Shown in pieces: positions 9,020 through 18,036 of a DNA stretch of 64,000 nucleotides. Both the position numbers and the translations under genes were made by a program. Each line of letters starts with the position of its first letter. Positions within the stretch are counted from its first letter, which is position 1. Origin of the DNA: Streptomyces sp. Ag109_O5-1 (lineage in GTDB: Bacteria; Actinomycetota; Actinomycetes; Streptomycetales; Streptomycetaceae). The notes under the pieces are model-generated. The model did not search any database. It was not told where the DNA came from and was given only the letters and a program-made list of their open reading frames with translations. Location of the stretch: contig NZ_RKQF01000001.1 in NCBI RefSeq assembly GCF_003814875.1, positions 434,001-498,000 of the forward strand, given 5' to 3'.

Positions 9020-9318
9020 GGCCGTCTGGATGACGAAGTCCTCGTCGTCAGGAGCGAGCAGGCGGGGACGGCCTCCCGCCCGCTGAGGGTCCAGGCAGGC
9101 CAGGCCGATCTCGTTGAACCGATGAATCACATCGCCCACGGTGTCATCGTCGGCCTGCACCAGCTGGGCGATCACCGGGGCTCGGTTCCCGCCGGCCGAG
9201 CCAACAGCATCATCGCGCGCCGGTAGCGCACCGAGCTGGTGCTGCCCCGGCGCACGATCTGCTGCAGCCTCTGCCCCTCCTGGCCAGTCAACCTGCGCAC
9301 ACGGACAGGCTCAGCCAC
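9020..9318 (-). pseudogene. IS630-family transposase N-terminal fragment
   Basis: From a GTG at 9318 the frame reads the IS630 N-terminus (VRVRRLTGQEG, RGSTSSVRYRRAMMLLA). A frameshift near 9178 breaks it, and it continues in the next frame with VIAQLVQADDDTVGDVIHRF and AGGRPRLLAPDDE. Similarity ends at about 9020 (VIQTATT), where the sequence passes into the neighbouring element. The DDE catalytic domain is missing, so this is a dead fragment. Confidence 0.75.
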
Positions 9319-9639
9319 CCCACCCCCAGCGATCGGATCGGACGTCACCGCTCATCCAACCGCTCGGACACCCATCCCGGCGAACCTACGTGGTCAGAGC
9401 ACTAGAGCGGGAAGACGGTCCCGGGCTTCGCCGTGGCGAATGTGTCGACGACCCGCCCGCTGCTGTCGGAGTCGGTCAGACTGTGGCCGGGAAGGAAATG
9501 CTGCTGCGGCCAGTGGCGGCCGACCGTGGCCGGGCCGTCATCGGAGCGTTCGGCGACCGCGGCGTGGGTGACCGCCCCAGGTCCGCTGCGACGGGGGTCC
9601 ATCTTGGCCTGGCTCGGCCGACCGTGCCAGAGATGCTGC

Positions 9640-9860
9640 GGGCTTCGTTGCGGATCTCCGCCTCGGCCGGCAGGTCGGCGAACACCTCCTGACCTGCCTT
9701 GATCACGGCGTCCTCTGCTTCCCAGGAGAGGTCGCCGCTTTCGAAGCAGAAGACGTCGTAGTCCTTGATGCCGTTGGTCGGAGGCCTGCCGGTGACCCCG
9801 TTCCACATCGTCTGGAACCGGCAACCCGCCGTCACGTACCAGTGGGGACCGCTCGCCGCG
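9640..9860 (-). pseudogene. Decayed nucleotidyltransferase-family gene
   Basis: Reading leftward from about 9860, the frame contains HWYVTAGCRFQTMWNG, TNGIKDYDVFCF and LPAEAEIRNEAR. These are characteristic of the bacterial nucleotidyltransferase family whose members carry YVTAGCLFQTVWN and IKDYDVFYFD. No start codon or N-terminus is intact, and after EARNEAR-type residues the frame shifts (HLWHG is found in the next frame), so the C-terminal part is lost or scrambled. The rest of 9319-9640 shows no recognisable coding match. Confidence 0.6.
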
Positions 9861-9930
9861 GGCAGCGGGCCCGCACCGCCCCGCCTATCATGCAGAGGAG
9901 GCGCACGACTCCGCGAAGCGAGCGCAGCGG

Positions 9931-12084
9931 ATGGCCAATGGCAAGGACCTGCAGCCCGCTGCCGTCCAGGAGCTGCTGGATCAGATAGTGGCCCGGACGG
10001 TGGCTGGTACGGGTGCGCACGCGGGAGCGTTCTTCCTGCTCGAGCCCGGCGGCGGAGTCCTGGTCCTGGATGCGAGCCTCGGGATGCCCACCGGGTTTGT
10101 CGGTCTGCTGCGACGTCTACGGGTGGCTGCCGTAGCCGACGGCCCCCTTGCAGAGGCGATACTCCAGCGGCATCTGGTGTGGGTCGCTTCCGGCGAAGAG
10201 TTCGCCCGCCGCTATCCCCAGCTGGCCCTGACCTTCCCCTTCGTGGGCGCCGTTGCGGCGACGCCGATCGTGGCAGGCTCCCGCGTGTGGGGTGCCATGC
10301 TGCTGCTGTTCTCTCAGAAATCGTCCGCTCTGGATGCACGCGCACGCGGCCGGTTCACCACCGCAGCCCGCTGCATCGCCGTGCTCCTGCAGGACGCCGC
10401 CGCGGCTGGGAACTGCTTGCAGCCCGGTCTCACGGCACGTCTGCTGCCGCCGACACCCACGCATCCCTCGACACCGGCTGACCCTCAGGCCACAGCTGAC
10501 TTCATAGCCGCTCTTCCCGAAGGGGCCTGCCGGCTTGACGTGAGGGAGCGGGTCACCTTCGCCGACCACACTGCGGCCGACCTTCTGGGTGAGAGCATCC
10601 CGCACCTGCTGGGTGCCCGCGTGTGGGAAGCCGTGCCGTGGCTGGCTCCCGCGCCTTACCGACTGCGGTACAAGGCCGCACTCGCGAGCCAGCTCCCGAC
10701 GTCCTACACGGTGAAACAGCCCCGCACCGGCAGAGAACTGCTGCTCCAGCTATACCCGGACCGCACCGGTGTCAGCCTGCGTATCTCCGCTCCTGCCGGC
10801 GCTCCCGACAGCCGGGACGAACTGGCCCTCGGTACCGTGGCGGCGCCGGGCCCCGCCAGCCTGGACGCCCATTACCACATGATGCAGCTCTCCGGCGGCT
10901 TGGCCGCGGCGGCGTCCGTCGACGAGGTCGTGGAGCTGGTGGCCAGCCACCTTCTGGTCTCCCTGAACGCGCACGCCTTCGCATTGCTGGTCGCAGAGGC
11001 CGGCCGGGTGCGAGTCGTCGGCCACCACGGCTTCAGCCCGGAGCTGGTGGACCTCGTCGACCACGCCCCCCTTGCCTCCGACCTCCCGCTCCCCGGGCTG
11101 ACCACCGGCGCACCGTCCTGGGGGCTGCCCCAGGGGGTTCCGTCCTTCTTCGCCGACCGGGACGAGCTGCGTGCGGCGTATCCCGAGAGCGCCTCCATCG
11201 ACGACGACATGGGCGCATGGGCATGGCTGTCGCTCATGGCCTCCAGCCAGTACCTCGGAGTCTGTGTGGTCGGCTACCGGCAACCCCACTCCTTCACGTT
11301 GCAGGAGCGCGCCACCCTCACCGCCATCAGTGCCCTGATCTCCCAAGCCGTGGACCGCGCCCGGCAGTACGACGCCAAGCACCAGTTGGCGGAGGGTCTC
11401 CAGGCCGGCCTGCTGCCCCGTACGCTGCCGACGATGTACGGCCTCGACGTGGCCGCCCGTTATCTGCCCGCCAGCCACGGCATGGAGGTGGGCGGAGACT
11501 TCTACGACCTCATCCGCCTGTCGGACACCGAGGCCGCCGCCGTCATCGGAGATGTGCAGGGCCACGGTGTCAGCGCCGCCAGCCTGATGGGCGAGGTGCG
11601 CACCGCAGTGCGCGCCTATGCCGTCGTCGGCGCCACTGCAGGCGAGGTCCTGGCCCGTACCAACCACTTGTTCCACGACCTCGACCCCGGCCTGCTCGCC
11701 AGCTGCCTGTATGCGCACATCGATTCATTCCACCGCAGTGGCCAGCTGGCCACCGCGGGCCACTGCCCGCCCCTGCTGCGCCACCCCGACCTGCACACCG
11801 ACATCCTGGCCGCGCCGCCGGGCCCGCTGCTGGGCGTCGACCCCACGGCGGAGTACCCCACAACCGACATCCCACTGCGTCCCGGCGCCCTCCTGGCCCT
11901 CTACACCGACGGACTCATCGAAACGCCCGGCACCGACTTCGAAACCGCCCTCACCGACCTCGCGGCCGTGCTGTCCAGAACCACCGGCTCGCTGGACGAC
12001 ATCGCCGACACACTTCTCGCCCACGCCCAGCCATCAGGAGACCGTGCCGACGACACCGCCCTCCTCCTGCTGAAGGTCTGTTGA
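9931..12084 (+). CDS. GAF-PAS-GAF-SpoIIE (PP2C-type) protein phosphatase
   Basis: The 717-residue protein has an N-terminal GAF-like region (about 15-155), a short PAS-like region (about 190-275), a second GAF (about 310-470) and a C-terminal PP2C/SpoIIE phosphatase. The phosphatase has QAGLLPRTLP, the metal-binding GGDFYDLI, GDVQGHGVSAA, AGHCPP, LYTDGL and a final DDTALLLL. All metal-site Asp motifs are present, so catalysis is likely. Such enzymes dephosphorylate anti-sigma-factor antagonists and link small-ligand or redox sensing to sigma-factor control. No partner gene is adjacent. The ATG at 9931 has only a weak ribosome binding site. Confidence 0.85.
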   Translation: MANGKDLQPAAVQELLDQIVARTVAGTGAHAGAFFLLEPGGGVLVLDASLGMPTGFVGLLRRLRVAAVADGPLAEAILQRHLVWVASGEEFARRYPQLALTFPFVGAVAATPIVAGSRVWGAMLLLFSQKSSALDARARGRFTTAARCIAVLLQDAAAAGNCLQPGLTARLLPPTPTHPSTPADPQATADFIAALPEGACRLDVRERVTFADHTAADLLGESIPHLLGARVWEAVPWLAPAPYRLRYKAALASQLPTSYTVKQPRTGRELLLQLYPDRTGVSLRISAPAGAPDSRDELALGTVAAPGPASLDAHYHMMQLSGGLAAAASVDEVVELVASHLLVSLNAHAFALLVAEAGRVRVVGHHGFSPELVDLVDHAPLASDLPLPGLTTGAPSWGLPQGVPSFFADRDELRAAYPESASIDDDMGAWAWLSLMASSQYLGVCVVGYRQPHSFTLQERATLTAISALISQAVDRARQYDAKHQLAEGLQAGLLPRTLPTMYGLDVAARYLPASHGMEVGGDFYDLIRLSDTEAAAVIGDVQGHGVSAASLMGEVRTAVRAYAVVGATAGEVLARTNHLFHDLDPGLLASCLYAHIDSFHRSGQLATAGHCPPLLRHPDLHTDILAAPPGPLLGVDPTAEYPTTDIPLRPGALLALYTDGLIETPGTDFETALTDLAAVLSRTTGSLDDIADTLLAHAQPSGDRADDTALLLLKVC

Positions 12085-12477
12085 GGCGGGCTTCGGCGCT
12101 GCCGTGACGGCTGGACATCGGCGGAGGGCGACAGCCGGGCCGCCGGCCCCCGCCACCCAGCGGCGCGCCCTGTTCCACCGTCCGCACCCCCAGCCCTGAT
12201 CTCCGGAGCCGGATCGGCCGGCCAGCGGCGAACAGCGAAAAGCCGCACGACCGCGGCAACGCTCGCTCCGGCGTCCGCCGCCCGCTCGGCATCACTCCCA
12301 GATCACCGTCGTCCGCCACGATCGTGGCTGATTCCGCATCTGCCCGTTCTGTCTGGGACGTGCTGCGCTGCGCGGAGCGTTGCCAGCCAGGGCCGCGCGC
12401 TGTGTGCACACGTGGTGACCGCTGTGTGAACACGTCGTGACCGGGGAAGTCCGCGCGTCTGCCCGGTTCGGCTTCGG
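12085..12477. other. Intergenic region between convergent genes
   Basis: No gene is supported in these 393 bases between the phosphatase stop and the diacylglycerol-kinase-like gene stop. The only structure seen is a 22-bp tandem duplication at 12400-12443. Confidence 0.6.
12400..12443. repeat. 22-bp tandem direct repeat, two copies
   Basis: Unit 1 (12400-12421) and unit 2 (12422-12443) differ at two positions; both contain CTGTGTGxACACGTxGTGACC. The first copy holds the perfect palindrome GTGTGCACAC. It lies in a convergent intergenic region, so a promoter role is not obvious. Confidence 0.6.
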
Positions 12478-13464
12478 TCAGCCGGTATGACGGCCGTGAA
12501 CAGTTCGCTCGACAGCCGAGGCCACCCGCCGGATGGTGCCCCAGCCCGGCGGCCGCTCGGCGGGCGCGGCGCCCGGCCGACGGCGGGGAACCCATACCCG
12601 TAGCGTTCGGGGACTGATCCGGCACCGCACGGGAGTCGCCAGGGTGACGGCTTCACCGTCCAGTCCGACGGGGACGAACGGGACGTCGGCATCGACGACA
12701 ACCTCTTCAGAGGTGGCCAGATTGGTCAGGCCGTGCGTCTGTCCACCTCGCAGCCGGGCGGCCGTCTCGGCGGGCGTCTCCGCCCTGGCGGCCAGTACCC
12801 CCAGGAGCCCGGAGTCCAGCTGCGCACGCCTGGCAAGCCCGGCCGGGTCATCGACCCGGTAGGGGTTGTTGCTCACCAGCACGGCATCAGGCCGGTCCAC
12901 AGTGAGCAGCCCGGCGCGTACCACCAGCTCCGGGCCCTCGTGGCGGGCCAGGAATTCCGGGAGGATCCGCACCACGGTGCCGATCTTGTCGTCCCGATAG
13001 GCCGGGTCCTGCACCAGGGCGGCATAGGCACCGAACGACACGTTGTTGACGAACACCCGCCCGTCGGCGAACCCGAGATCCACGCGCAGCTCGACGCCGT
13101 CCGTGAGGGCCTCCAGCGCGGCCGAAGGGTCGTCACGGTCCAGGCCGAGGTCCATCGCGAAGTGGTTGCGCGTACCGGCCGGAATGACCACGAAAGGAAG
13201 ACCCGCCTCTGCGGCAACCCCGGCGACAAGTGCCTGCGTGCCGTCTCCGCCGGCCACGCCCAGCAGATCCGCACCGTCATCCACCGCGCGCCGCGCGACA
13301 GTCGCGAGGTCCTGGGGCCGGGAAGGATCGAGCAGCAGAACCTGAGCCCCCAACGCACGGGCCTTTTCCGCGATCCGGAACCGGCTCGCCTTCCCGCCTC
13401 CCGAACGGGGATTCACGATCAGATACGGCCGCCGCGCAGCTGTCACCGGTCGGAACGCGTTCAT
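12478..13464 (-). CDS. Diacylglycerol/lipid kinase catalytic-domain protein
   Basis: The 328-residue protein has the family motifs NPRSGGGK (residues 18-25), the nucleotide-binding GGDGT (72-76) and PAGTRNHFAMDLG (95-107), followed by the usual two-sheet C-terminal domain (VLVSNNPYRVDD). It should phosphorylate a lipid or diacylglycerol-type substrate in the cytoplasm using ATP; the true substrate is unknown. A C-terminal fragment of a close paralogue lies at 58168-58646. It follows the P450 operon on the same strand, 59 bases after the alcohol dehydrogenase stop, and may be its last gene. Confidence 0.88.
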   Translation of the reverse strand: MNAFRPVTAARRPYLIVNPRSGGGKASRFRIAEKARALGAQVLLLDPSRPQDLATVARRAVDDGADLLGVAGGDGTQALVAGVAAEAGLPFVVIPAGTRNHFAMDLGLDRDDPSAALEALTDGVELRVDLGFADGRVFVNNVSFGAYAALVQDPAYRDDKIGTVVRILPEFLARHEGPELVVRAGLLTVDRPDAVLVSNNPYRVDDPAGLARRAQLDSGLLGVLAARAETPAETAARLRGGQTHGLTNLATSEEVVVDADVPFVPVGLDGEAVTLATPVRCRISPRTLRVWVPRRRPGAAPAERPPGWGTIRRVASAVERTVHGRHTG

Positions 13465-13523
13465 GACGTTTCCTCCGACAGTTACGGCCTACGGCACCAG
13501 CCCGGCCGTCTTGATGACAGTAC

Positions 13524-14570
13524 TCACGAGTGGGGGGTGATGACGGCGCGTCCTTGGATCTTGCCGTCGTGCAGGAGCTGGTATGCCTCGTGGGCGCGTT
13601 CCAAGGGGAAGTGCTCGACCAGCATCTTGATCTTTTGCTGCTGGGCGAGGGTGATCACTTCCATCAGTTCGGGAAGGGAGCCCCAGTAGGGCGAGGCCAC
13701 CGAGCACTCGTGCGGCGGGCTCGAGAAGTTGACGGGCAGGGCTCCGCCGCCGAGACCGACGATGGTCACGTGGCCAAGCACCCTGGCCACCTGAGCGGCC
13801 ATCCGCAGAGTCGGGTCTATGCCGACCATGTCGAGCACGAGCTGAGCGCCCTGCTGCCCCGTCATGTCCTTGATGTGCGTGACCGCCTCCTCGCCCGAGA
13901 GGAGCACCTCGTCCGCGCCCATGCGCTGGGCGGTCTCCAGCTTGCCGGCATCGGTGTCCACGGCGACGACCGTGGTCGCCGCGCTGAGCGCTCGCACCGT
14001 CTGGATGGCCATCTGGCCCAGACCGCCCACCCCGATCACCACCGCGGTCGATCCCGGCCCCAGCAGGTGCACCGATCGCTTGACGGCGTGATAGCTGGTC
14101 AGCCCCGCGTCGCTGAGCGGGGCGGCCTGGCACGGGTCGAGGGTGCCCAGCGGAATCAGGAATCGCGCCGCCGGGACCAGCAGGTACTCAGCCATTCCGC
14201 CGTCGTGACCGCCTCCCAGACCGCCGCCCTGACCACTGACCTTCTGGCAGTAGTTCTCCCGGCCCTCCCGGCAGTTGGCGCACACTCCACAGCCCCAGGG
14301 GCCGTAGACCATCACAGGGTCTCCCGCCGCGAACCCCGTGACACCCGGTCCCAGCTTCTCCACCCATCCCGCATTCTCATGGCCGAGCGTGAAGGGCAGT
14401 CCCGTGGCGAACCCGGGTGGTGGTCCGGGTGCCTCCATGATGTGCAGATCTGAGTGACACGCACCGGCACCCCCGACCTTCACCAGGACCTGCCCCGGCC
14501 CGGGCTCGGGCACCGGTACCTCGCGCAGCTCGGGCGGTTGCTGCCATCCGACCAGCTGAAAAGCCCGCAT
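13524..14570 (-). CDS. Zinc-dependent alcohol dehydrogenase (MDR)
   Basis: The 348-residue medium-chain dehydrogenase has a catalytic zinc site in GACHSDLH and GHENAGWVE, a structural zinc site in CGVCANCREGRENYC, and a nucleotide-binding motif VIGVGGLGQMA. Both zinc sites are complete. It oxidises alcohols or reduces aldehydes using NAD(P). It lies 23 bases after the P450 stop on the same strand, so it may further oxidise the alcohol made by the P450; that is inference from position. Confidence 0.88.
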   Translation of the reverse strand: MRAFQLVGWQQPPELREVPVPEPGPGQVLVKVGGAGACHSDLHIMEAPGPPPGFATGLPFTLGHENAGWVEKLGPGVTGFAAGDPVMVYGPWGCGVCANCREGRENYCQKVSGQGGGLGGGHDGGMAEYLLVPAARFLIPLGTLDPCQAAPLSDAGLTSYHAVKRSVHLLGPGSTAVVIGVGGLGQMAIQTVRALSAATTVVAVDTDAGKLETAQRMGADEVLLSGEEAVTHIKDMTGQQGAQLVLDMVGIDPTLRMAAQVARVLGHVTIVGLGGGALPVNFSSPPHECSVASPYWGSLPELMEVITLAQQQKIKMLVEHFPLERAHEAYQLLHDGKIQGRAVITPHS

Positions 14571-14593
14571 AGCGATCCTTCACGCATGCCGAG

Positions 14594-15862
14594 TCAGTCG
14601 CGGATCCCGTCGATGTCGACCAGGAGATGGCGCGGGCCGCGGAAGATCTGGTTGTGGCGGTACGGCGGTGGGTCCTCTACGAGCCGGGGGTTTTCCACCC
14701 GGCGGACGAACTCGCCGACCGCGACCTGGACCTCGAGCCGCGCGAGCGGAGCGCCGAAGCAGAAGTGGATACCCTGGCTGAACCCGAGGTGCTGGTTGTC
14801 CCGGCGTTCGAGGTCAAGCTCGTCGGGGTTGGCGAACCGCTTCGGGTCGCGGTTCGCCGAGCCGTATGCCAGGAAGATCGGCGCGCCCTTCGGGATGGTG
14901 GTGCCTGCGATGTCGATGTCTTCCACGGCGGAGCGGGTGTGCCAGAACTGGACCGACGACTCGAAGCGCAGCAACTCCTCGACCCCGGGCACGATCAGCT
15001 CGGGCCGGCGGCGCAGCTTCTCGAGCGCGTCGGGGTGCCGCAGCAAGGTGAGCACGCTGTGGGCGATGAGATTGACCGTGGTTTCGTGCCCGGCGAAGAT
15101 CAGGAGCAAAGCATTGCTCACGAGCACGCCCTTGGACATCCCCCCTTCCGGGCCGTCCTCGTTCACCAACGCCGAGAGCATGCCCGGGCCGGGCTGTTGG
15201 GCGTACCGGTCGAGCAGCTCAGCTGCGAACTGCCCGAACTCCTTCACGGCCCGGCGACCCCCGGCCAGTCGGCTCTGCATCTCCTCGGAGGCAGCCTCGG
15301 GGCCGAAATCCAAAGCGTCCAGGGCCGTCTCGATCCAGCTGTGGAAGCGTGGCTCGTCTTCCAGCGGCACGCCCAGGACCTTGCAGATCACGGTCACCGG
15401 CAGGGGGTAGGCGAACTCGTCGACGGCATCGAACCGGGTCTTGCCCTGCATGTTGTCCAGAAGGCCGTCCACGATGCGGCGGATCTCGGGTTCCAGGTCG
15501 GAGATCAGGTGAGGGGAATGGGGCGGACCGACGAAACGCGGCGTCATCATCCGGCGATCTCGATCGTGCTCGGGTGGATCCTGGGTGATGATGTTCGGCT
15601 CCAAAGAGATGACCGCCTCCGTGATCGGCTCGGCCTCCGCCGAGCCCTCGGCCGGGGCCGCAACCGGGACGGGGAGCTTCCTGACATCCGAACTGACCCG
15701 GGGGTCGTGCAGCAGCGCGACGATCTCTTGGTAGGTACTGACGACATAGGTGCCGTCCGGCTGCCGCGCCACCGGTGTCCTGCGGAGTTCCGCGTAGAAC
15801 GGGTACGGATTGGCGCGGTTGGCGTAGCGGAGGGCCTGCTGCCAGGGGGTTTCCTCGACCAC
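14594..15862 (-). CDS. Cytochrome P450
   Basis: From the GTG at 15862 the protein is 422 residues. It has the I-helix AGHETT (257-262), the K-helix ExxR (296-299) and the haem loop FSQGIHFCFG with the haem-ligating Cys at 368. The GTG is chosen over an in-frame ATG at 15910 because AGGAGGGGAG lies about 8 bases before it. This is a soluble bacterial class I P450 needing ferredoxin and ferredoxin reductase, both encoded just upstream in the same operon. The hydroxylation substrate is unknown. Confidence 0.9.
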   Translation of the reverse strand: MVEETPWQQALRYANRANPYPFYAELRRTPVARQPDGTYVVSTYQEIVALLHDPRVSSDVRKLPVPVAAPAEGSAEAEPITEAVISLEPNIITQDPPEHDRDRRMMTPRFVGPPHSPHLISDLEPEIRRIVDGLLDNMQGKTRFDAVDEFAYPLPVTVICKVLGVPLEDEPRFHSWIETALDALDFGPEAASEEMQSRLAGGRRAVKEFGQFAAELLDRYAQQPGPGMLSALVNEDGPEGGMSKGVLVSNALLLIFAGHETTVNLIAHSVLTLLRHPDALEKLRRRPELIVPGVEELLRFESSVQFWHTRSAVEDIDIAGTTIPKGAPIFLAYGSANRDPKRFANPDELDLERRDNQHLGFSQGIHFCFGAPLARLEVQVAVGEFVRRVENPRLVEDPPPYRHNQIFRGPRHLLVDIDGIRD

Positions 15863-15922
15863 GAGGCTCCCCTCCTTCTTCCTGTCGATGCTGTCCGCTT
15901 GCACGCCCATCCGGCGGGCGCG

Positions 15923-17326
15923 TCAACGAGGGCGAGACCGGAACTCGGCCCTCCGCTCGCTCGGGTCGTGGCCGGTCAGGACGACGTCAGGGATCGCCGT
16001 CGGGACGCCGGGTTGCGGGAACTCGGCCGGGATCGGCTTCATGTCGGGGGGCTGGTCCCAGCCCGGCGGCGGAGGCGGGAACGGACCCGATTGCTCGATC
16101 AGCTTCCCGTAGTACTCCAGCCACTTGCCGTGATCGAAGGTGACGGCGGCGACGATGCGGCCGCGGCGACCGTAGGCGGCGGCGAAGTGGCGCTCCTTGA
16201 CGGACCCCTGCGTGAAGACGATCTCGTCGCCGAAAGGCGGCACGCCGACGGACTTGATGTTGACGCCGAACTGACCGGACCAGAAGCCGGGCAGCAACAG
16301 ATGCGGGCGGTAGTGGGGCTCGAGGTTCACCATGTTGTGGGCCGCGGCCTCGGCGCCGAGAACGGCATTGTCCCAGTGCTCCATCGCGAGGAACTGGTAC
16401 TCGTACAGCACGTGGGGCGCGCGCGCCACGTCCCCTGCCACGTAGATGCTGTCGGTGATCACGCCGTTGATGTCGAAGGCGCGACCGCCGGCGTCGCAAC
16501 CGACGCCCCAGAAACCGGACGCCAGCCCGGCGCCCTCCAGCCATTCCACGTTGCGGATCGACCCCAGCGAGGCCACCACCACGTCGACGTCGATGGTGGC
16601 TCCATCCGAGAGATGGGCACGCCGCACGTGTCCGCCGGAGTCGCCCTCCAGTGACGACACGCCCAGCCCGCAGCGCAGGTCCACGCCGTGGTCGCGCTGC
16701 ATCTGCGCGGCGATCTCACCGATCACCCCGCCGAGCGCGCCGACCAGCGGCGTCGAGCCCCGCTCGACGACGGTCACCGGGAGATCGAGTTCCCGGCAGA
16801 CGGAGGCCACCTCCGAGCCGATGAACCCGGCGCCGATGACCATGACCCGCGACGGCGACTCGGCCAGCGCCTTCTGCAGCTGTGCGGCATCATCACGCGA
16901 GCGCAGCGTGTAGACCCCGTCCAGGGCGGCCTCGTCCGGGTTCGGCCACTGTCGCGCCCGGGTGCCCGTGGCGATCAGCAACCGGTCGTACGGGATCTGC
17001 TCGCCGTCGGCCAGGTGCACCTGCTTGGCGGCCCGGTCCAACCCGGTGGCGGCCACCCCGAGCCGCCACTCCGCATTCACTTCTCGCAGGCGGGGCAGCT
17101 TGGTGTGGCCGGCCGGCACCCAGCCTTTGAGCACCTGCTTGGACAGCGGGGGACGGTCGTAGGGCTCGTACGGCTCGTCCCCGATGATGGTCAGAGACCC
17201 GGTGAAGCCCTCCTCACGCAGAGCTTCGGCGGCCCGCAGTCCGGCCAGGGACGCACCGACGATGACGATCCGGCCGTTGGCTCTGAACTCCCGCACCAGC
17301 TCTGCGACCGTTGCCCGCACGGTCAT
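15923..17326 (-). CDS. FAD-dependent ferredoxin reductase
   Basis: The 467-residue protein has the FAD motif VIVGASLAGLRAAEAL (residues about 21-36), the ATGTR motif (119-123), the NAD(P) motif VIGAGFIGSEVA (about 164-175) and the IYVAGDVARAP flavin-site segment. This is the putidaredoxin-reductase type. The start at 17326 is chosen because its ATG overlaps the ferredoxin stop as ATGA, giving translational coupling. Its tail is longer than usual and Pro-rich. It passes electrons from NAD(P)H to the adjacent ferredoxin and on to the P450. Confidence 0.88.
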   Translation of the reverse strand: MTVRATVAELVREFRANGRIVIVGASLAGLRAAEALREEGFTGSLTIIGDEPYEPYDRPPLSKQVLKGWVPAGHTKLPRLREVNAEWRLGVAATGLDRAAKQVHLADGEQIPYDRLLIATGTRARQWPNPDEAALDGVYTLRSRDDAAQLQKALAESPSRVMVIGAGFIGSEVASVCRELDLPVTVVERGSTPLVGALGGVIGEIAAQMQRDHGVDLRCGLGVSSLEGDSGGHVRRAHLSDGATIDVDVVVASLGSIRNVEWLEGAGLASGFWGVGCDAGGRAFDINGVITDSIYVAGDVARAPHVLYEYQFLAMEHWDNAVLGAEAAAHNMVNLEPHYRPHLLLPGFWSGQFGVNIKSVGVPPFGDEIVFTQGSVKERHFAAAYGRRGRIVAAVTFDHGKWLEYYGKLIEQSGPFPPPPPGWDQPPDMKPIPAEFPQPGVPTAIPDVVLTGHDPSERRAEFRSRPR

Positions 17327-17541
17327 GACTTCGCGCTCCCCTCCGTGCCGTCCAAGCGGTCGATCACGATCGCCTGCACCGGACACGCCGCAGCGGCTCG
17401 CTCAACCTGCAGGCGCCGCTCGTCATCGGGGTTCGGCTCGTAGGTAAGGCCTTCCTGGCCAGTCAATCTGAAGACCTCGTGCGCCAAATACACGCATTGT
17501 GCGTATCCCTGGCACCGATTCAGGTCCACGGCGATCCGCAT
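17323..17541 (-). CDS. 3Fe-4S ferredoxin
   Basis: This 72-residue protein starts at an ATG preceded by GGAAGGAG at 7 bases. It has Cys10, Cys16 and Cys53 (CQGYAQC and AACP). The second Cys of the usual 4Fe-4S set is replaced by Tyr13, which is the 3Fe-4S pattern of P450-linked ferredoxins. It is the first gene of the ferredoxin / reductase / P450 / dehydrogenase operon and overlaps the reductase start by ATGA. Confidence 0.9.
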   Translation of the reverse strand: MRIAVDLNRCQGYAQCVYLAHEVFRLTGQEGLTYEPNPDDERRLQVERAAAACPVQAIVIDRLDGTEGSAKS

Positions 17542-18036
17542 GGGCAGACTCCTTCCGACTCTGCCGCCCAGCTGGACAGCCCACCCGTCGCCCCCGCCGA
17601 CGCCACCGCTGAGCACCCGTATGTTCGATCTTCTTCGCCACGGCGGTACCTTCGCGGTGACGCTCACTGCCGGTGAGCCTCACGGTCCCGAGGTCGCGGT
17701 ACACATCCGATGGCGTCGGCATCAAGGTTTGCCCCGGCCGTTCCGCCCTGAAAATCTCTCAGGGCAGCTGTCGTTCTTGATCACTGACCGGTTCGTGCAC
17801 GTCCCGTGGGGCTTGCTTCCGGAGTGCCTGCCCGCACAGAGGGCCACCATGATCATCAGCGTTTGTGGAGACAATACGGCCCCGGCCGACCGAGCCGGCC
17901 GAAAGTCATACGGATCGTCGGCTTCGGCCGCTCGACGACCGTGAACCCGCAGCCTGCAGGTCACGCACCGCCTGCGGGGCCGGGCGGCTCTGGGAGGTCA
18001 CGCAGTGCATGCCGGTGCACACAAATCCCGGCCTGG
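17542..18036. other. Upstream region of the P450 operon
   Basis: No gene is supported in these 495 bases. The region should contain the promoter of the ferredoxin-P450 operon. One clear palindrome lies at 17745-17765. Confidence 0.5.
17745..17765. promoter_or_regulatory. Perfect palindrome GCCCTGA-N7-TCAGGGC
   Basis: Arms at 17745-17751 and 17759-17765 are perfectly complementary around a 7-base AT-rich spacer. It is about 200 bp upstream of the ferredoxin start. It could be an operator for the P450 operon or a weak terminator for the coiled-coil gene; its regulator is unknown. Confidence 0.35.
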
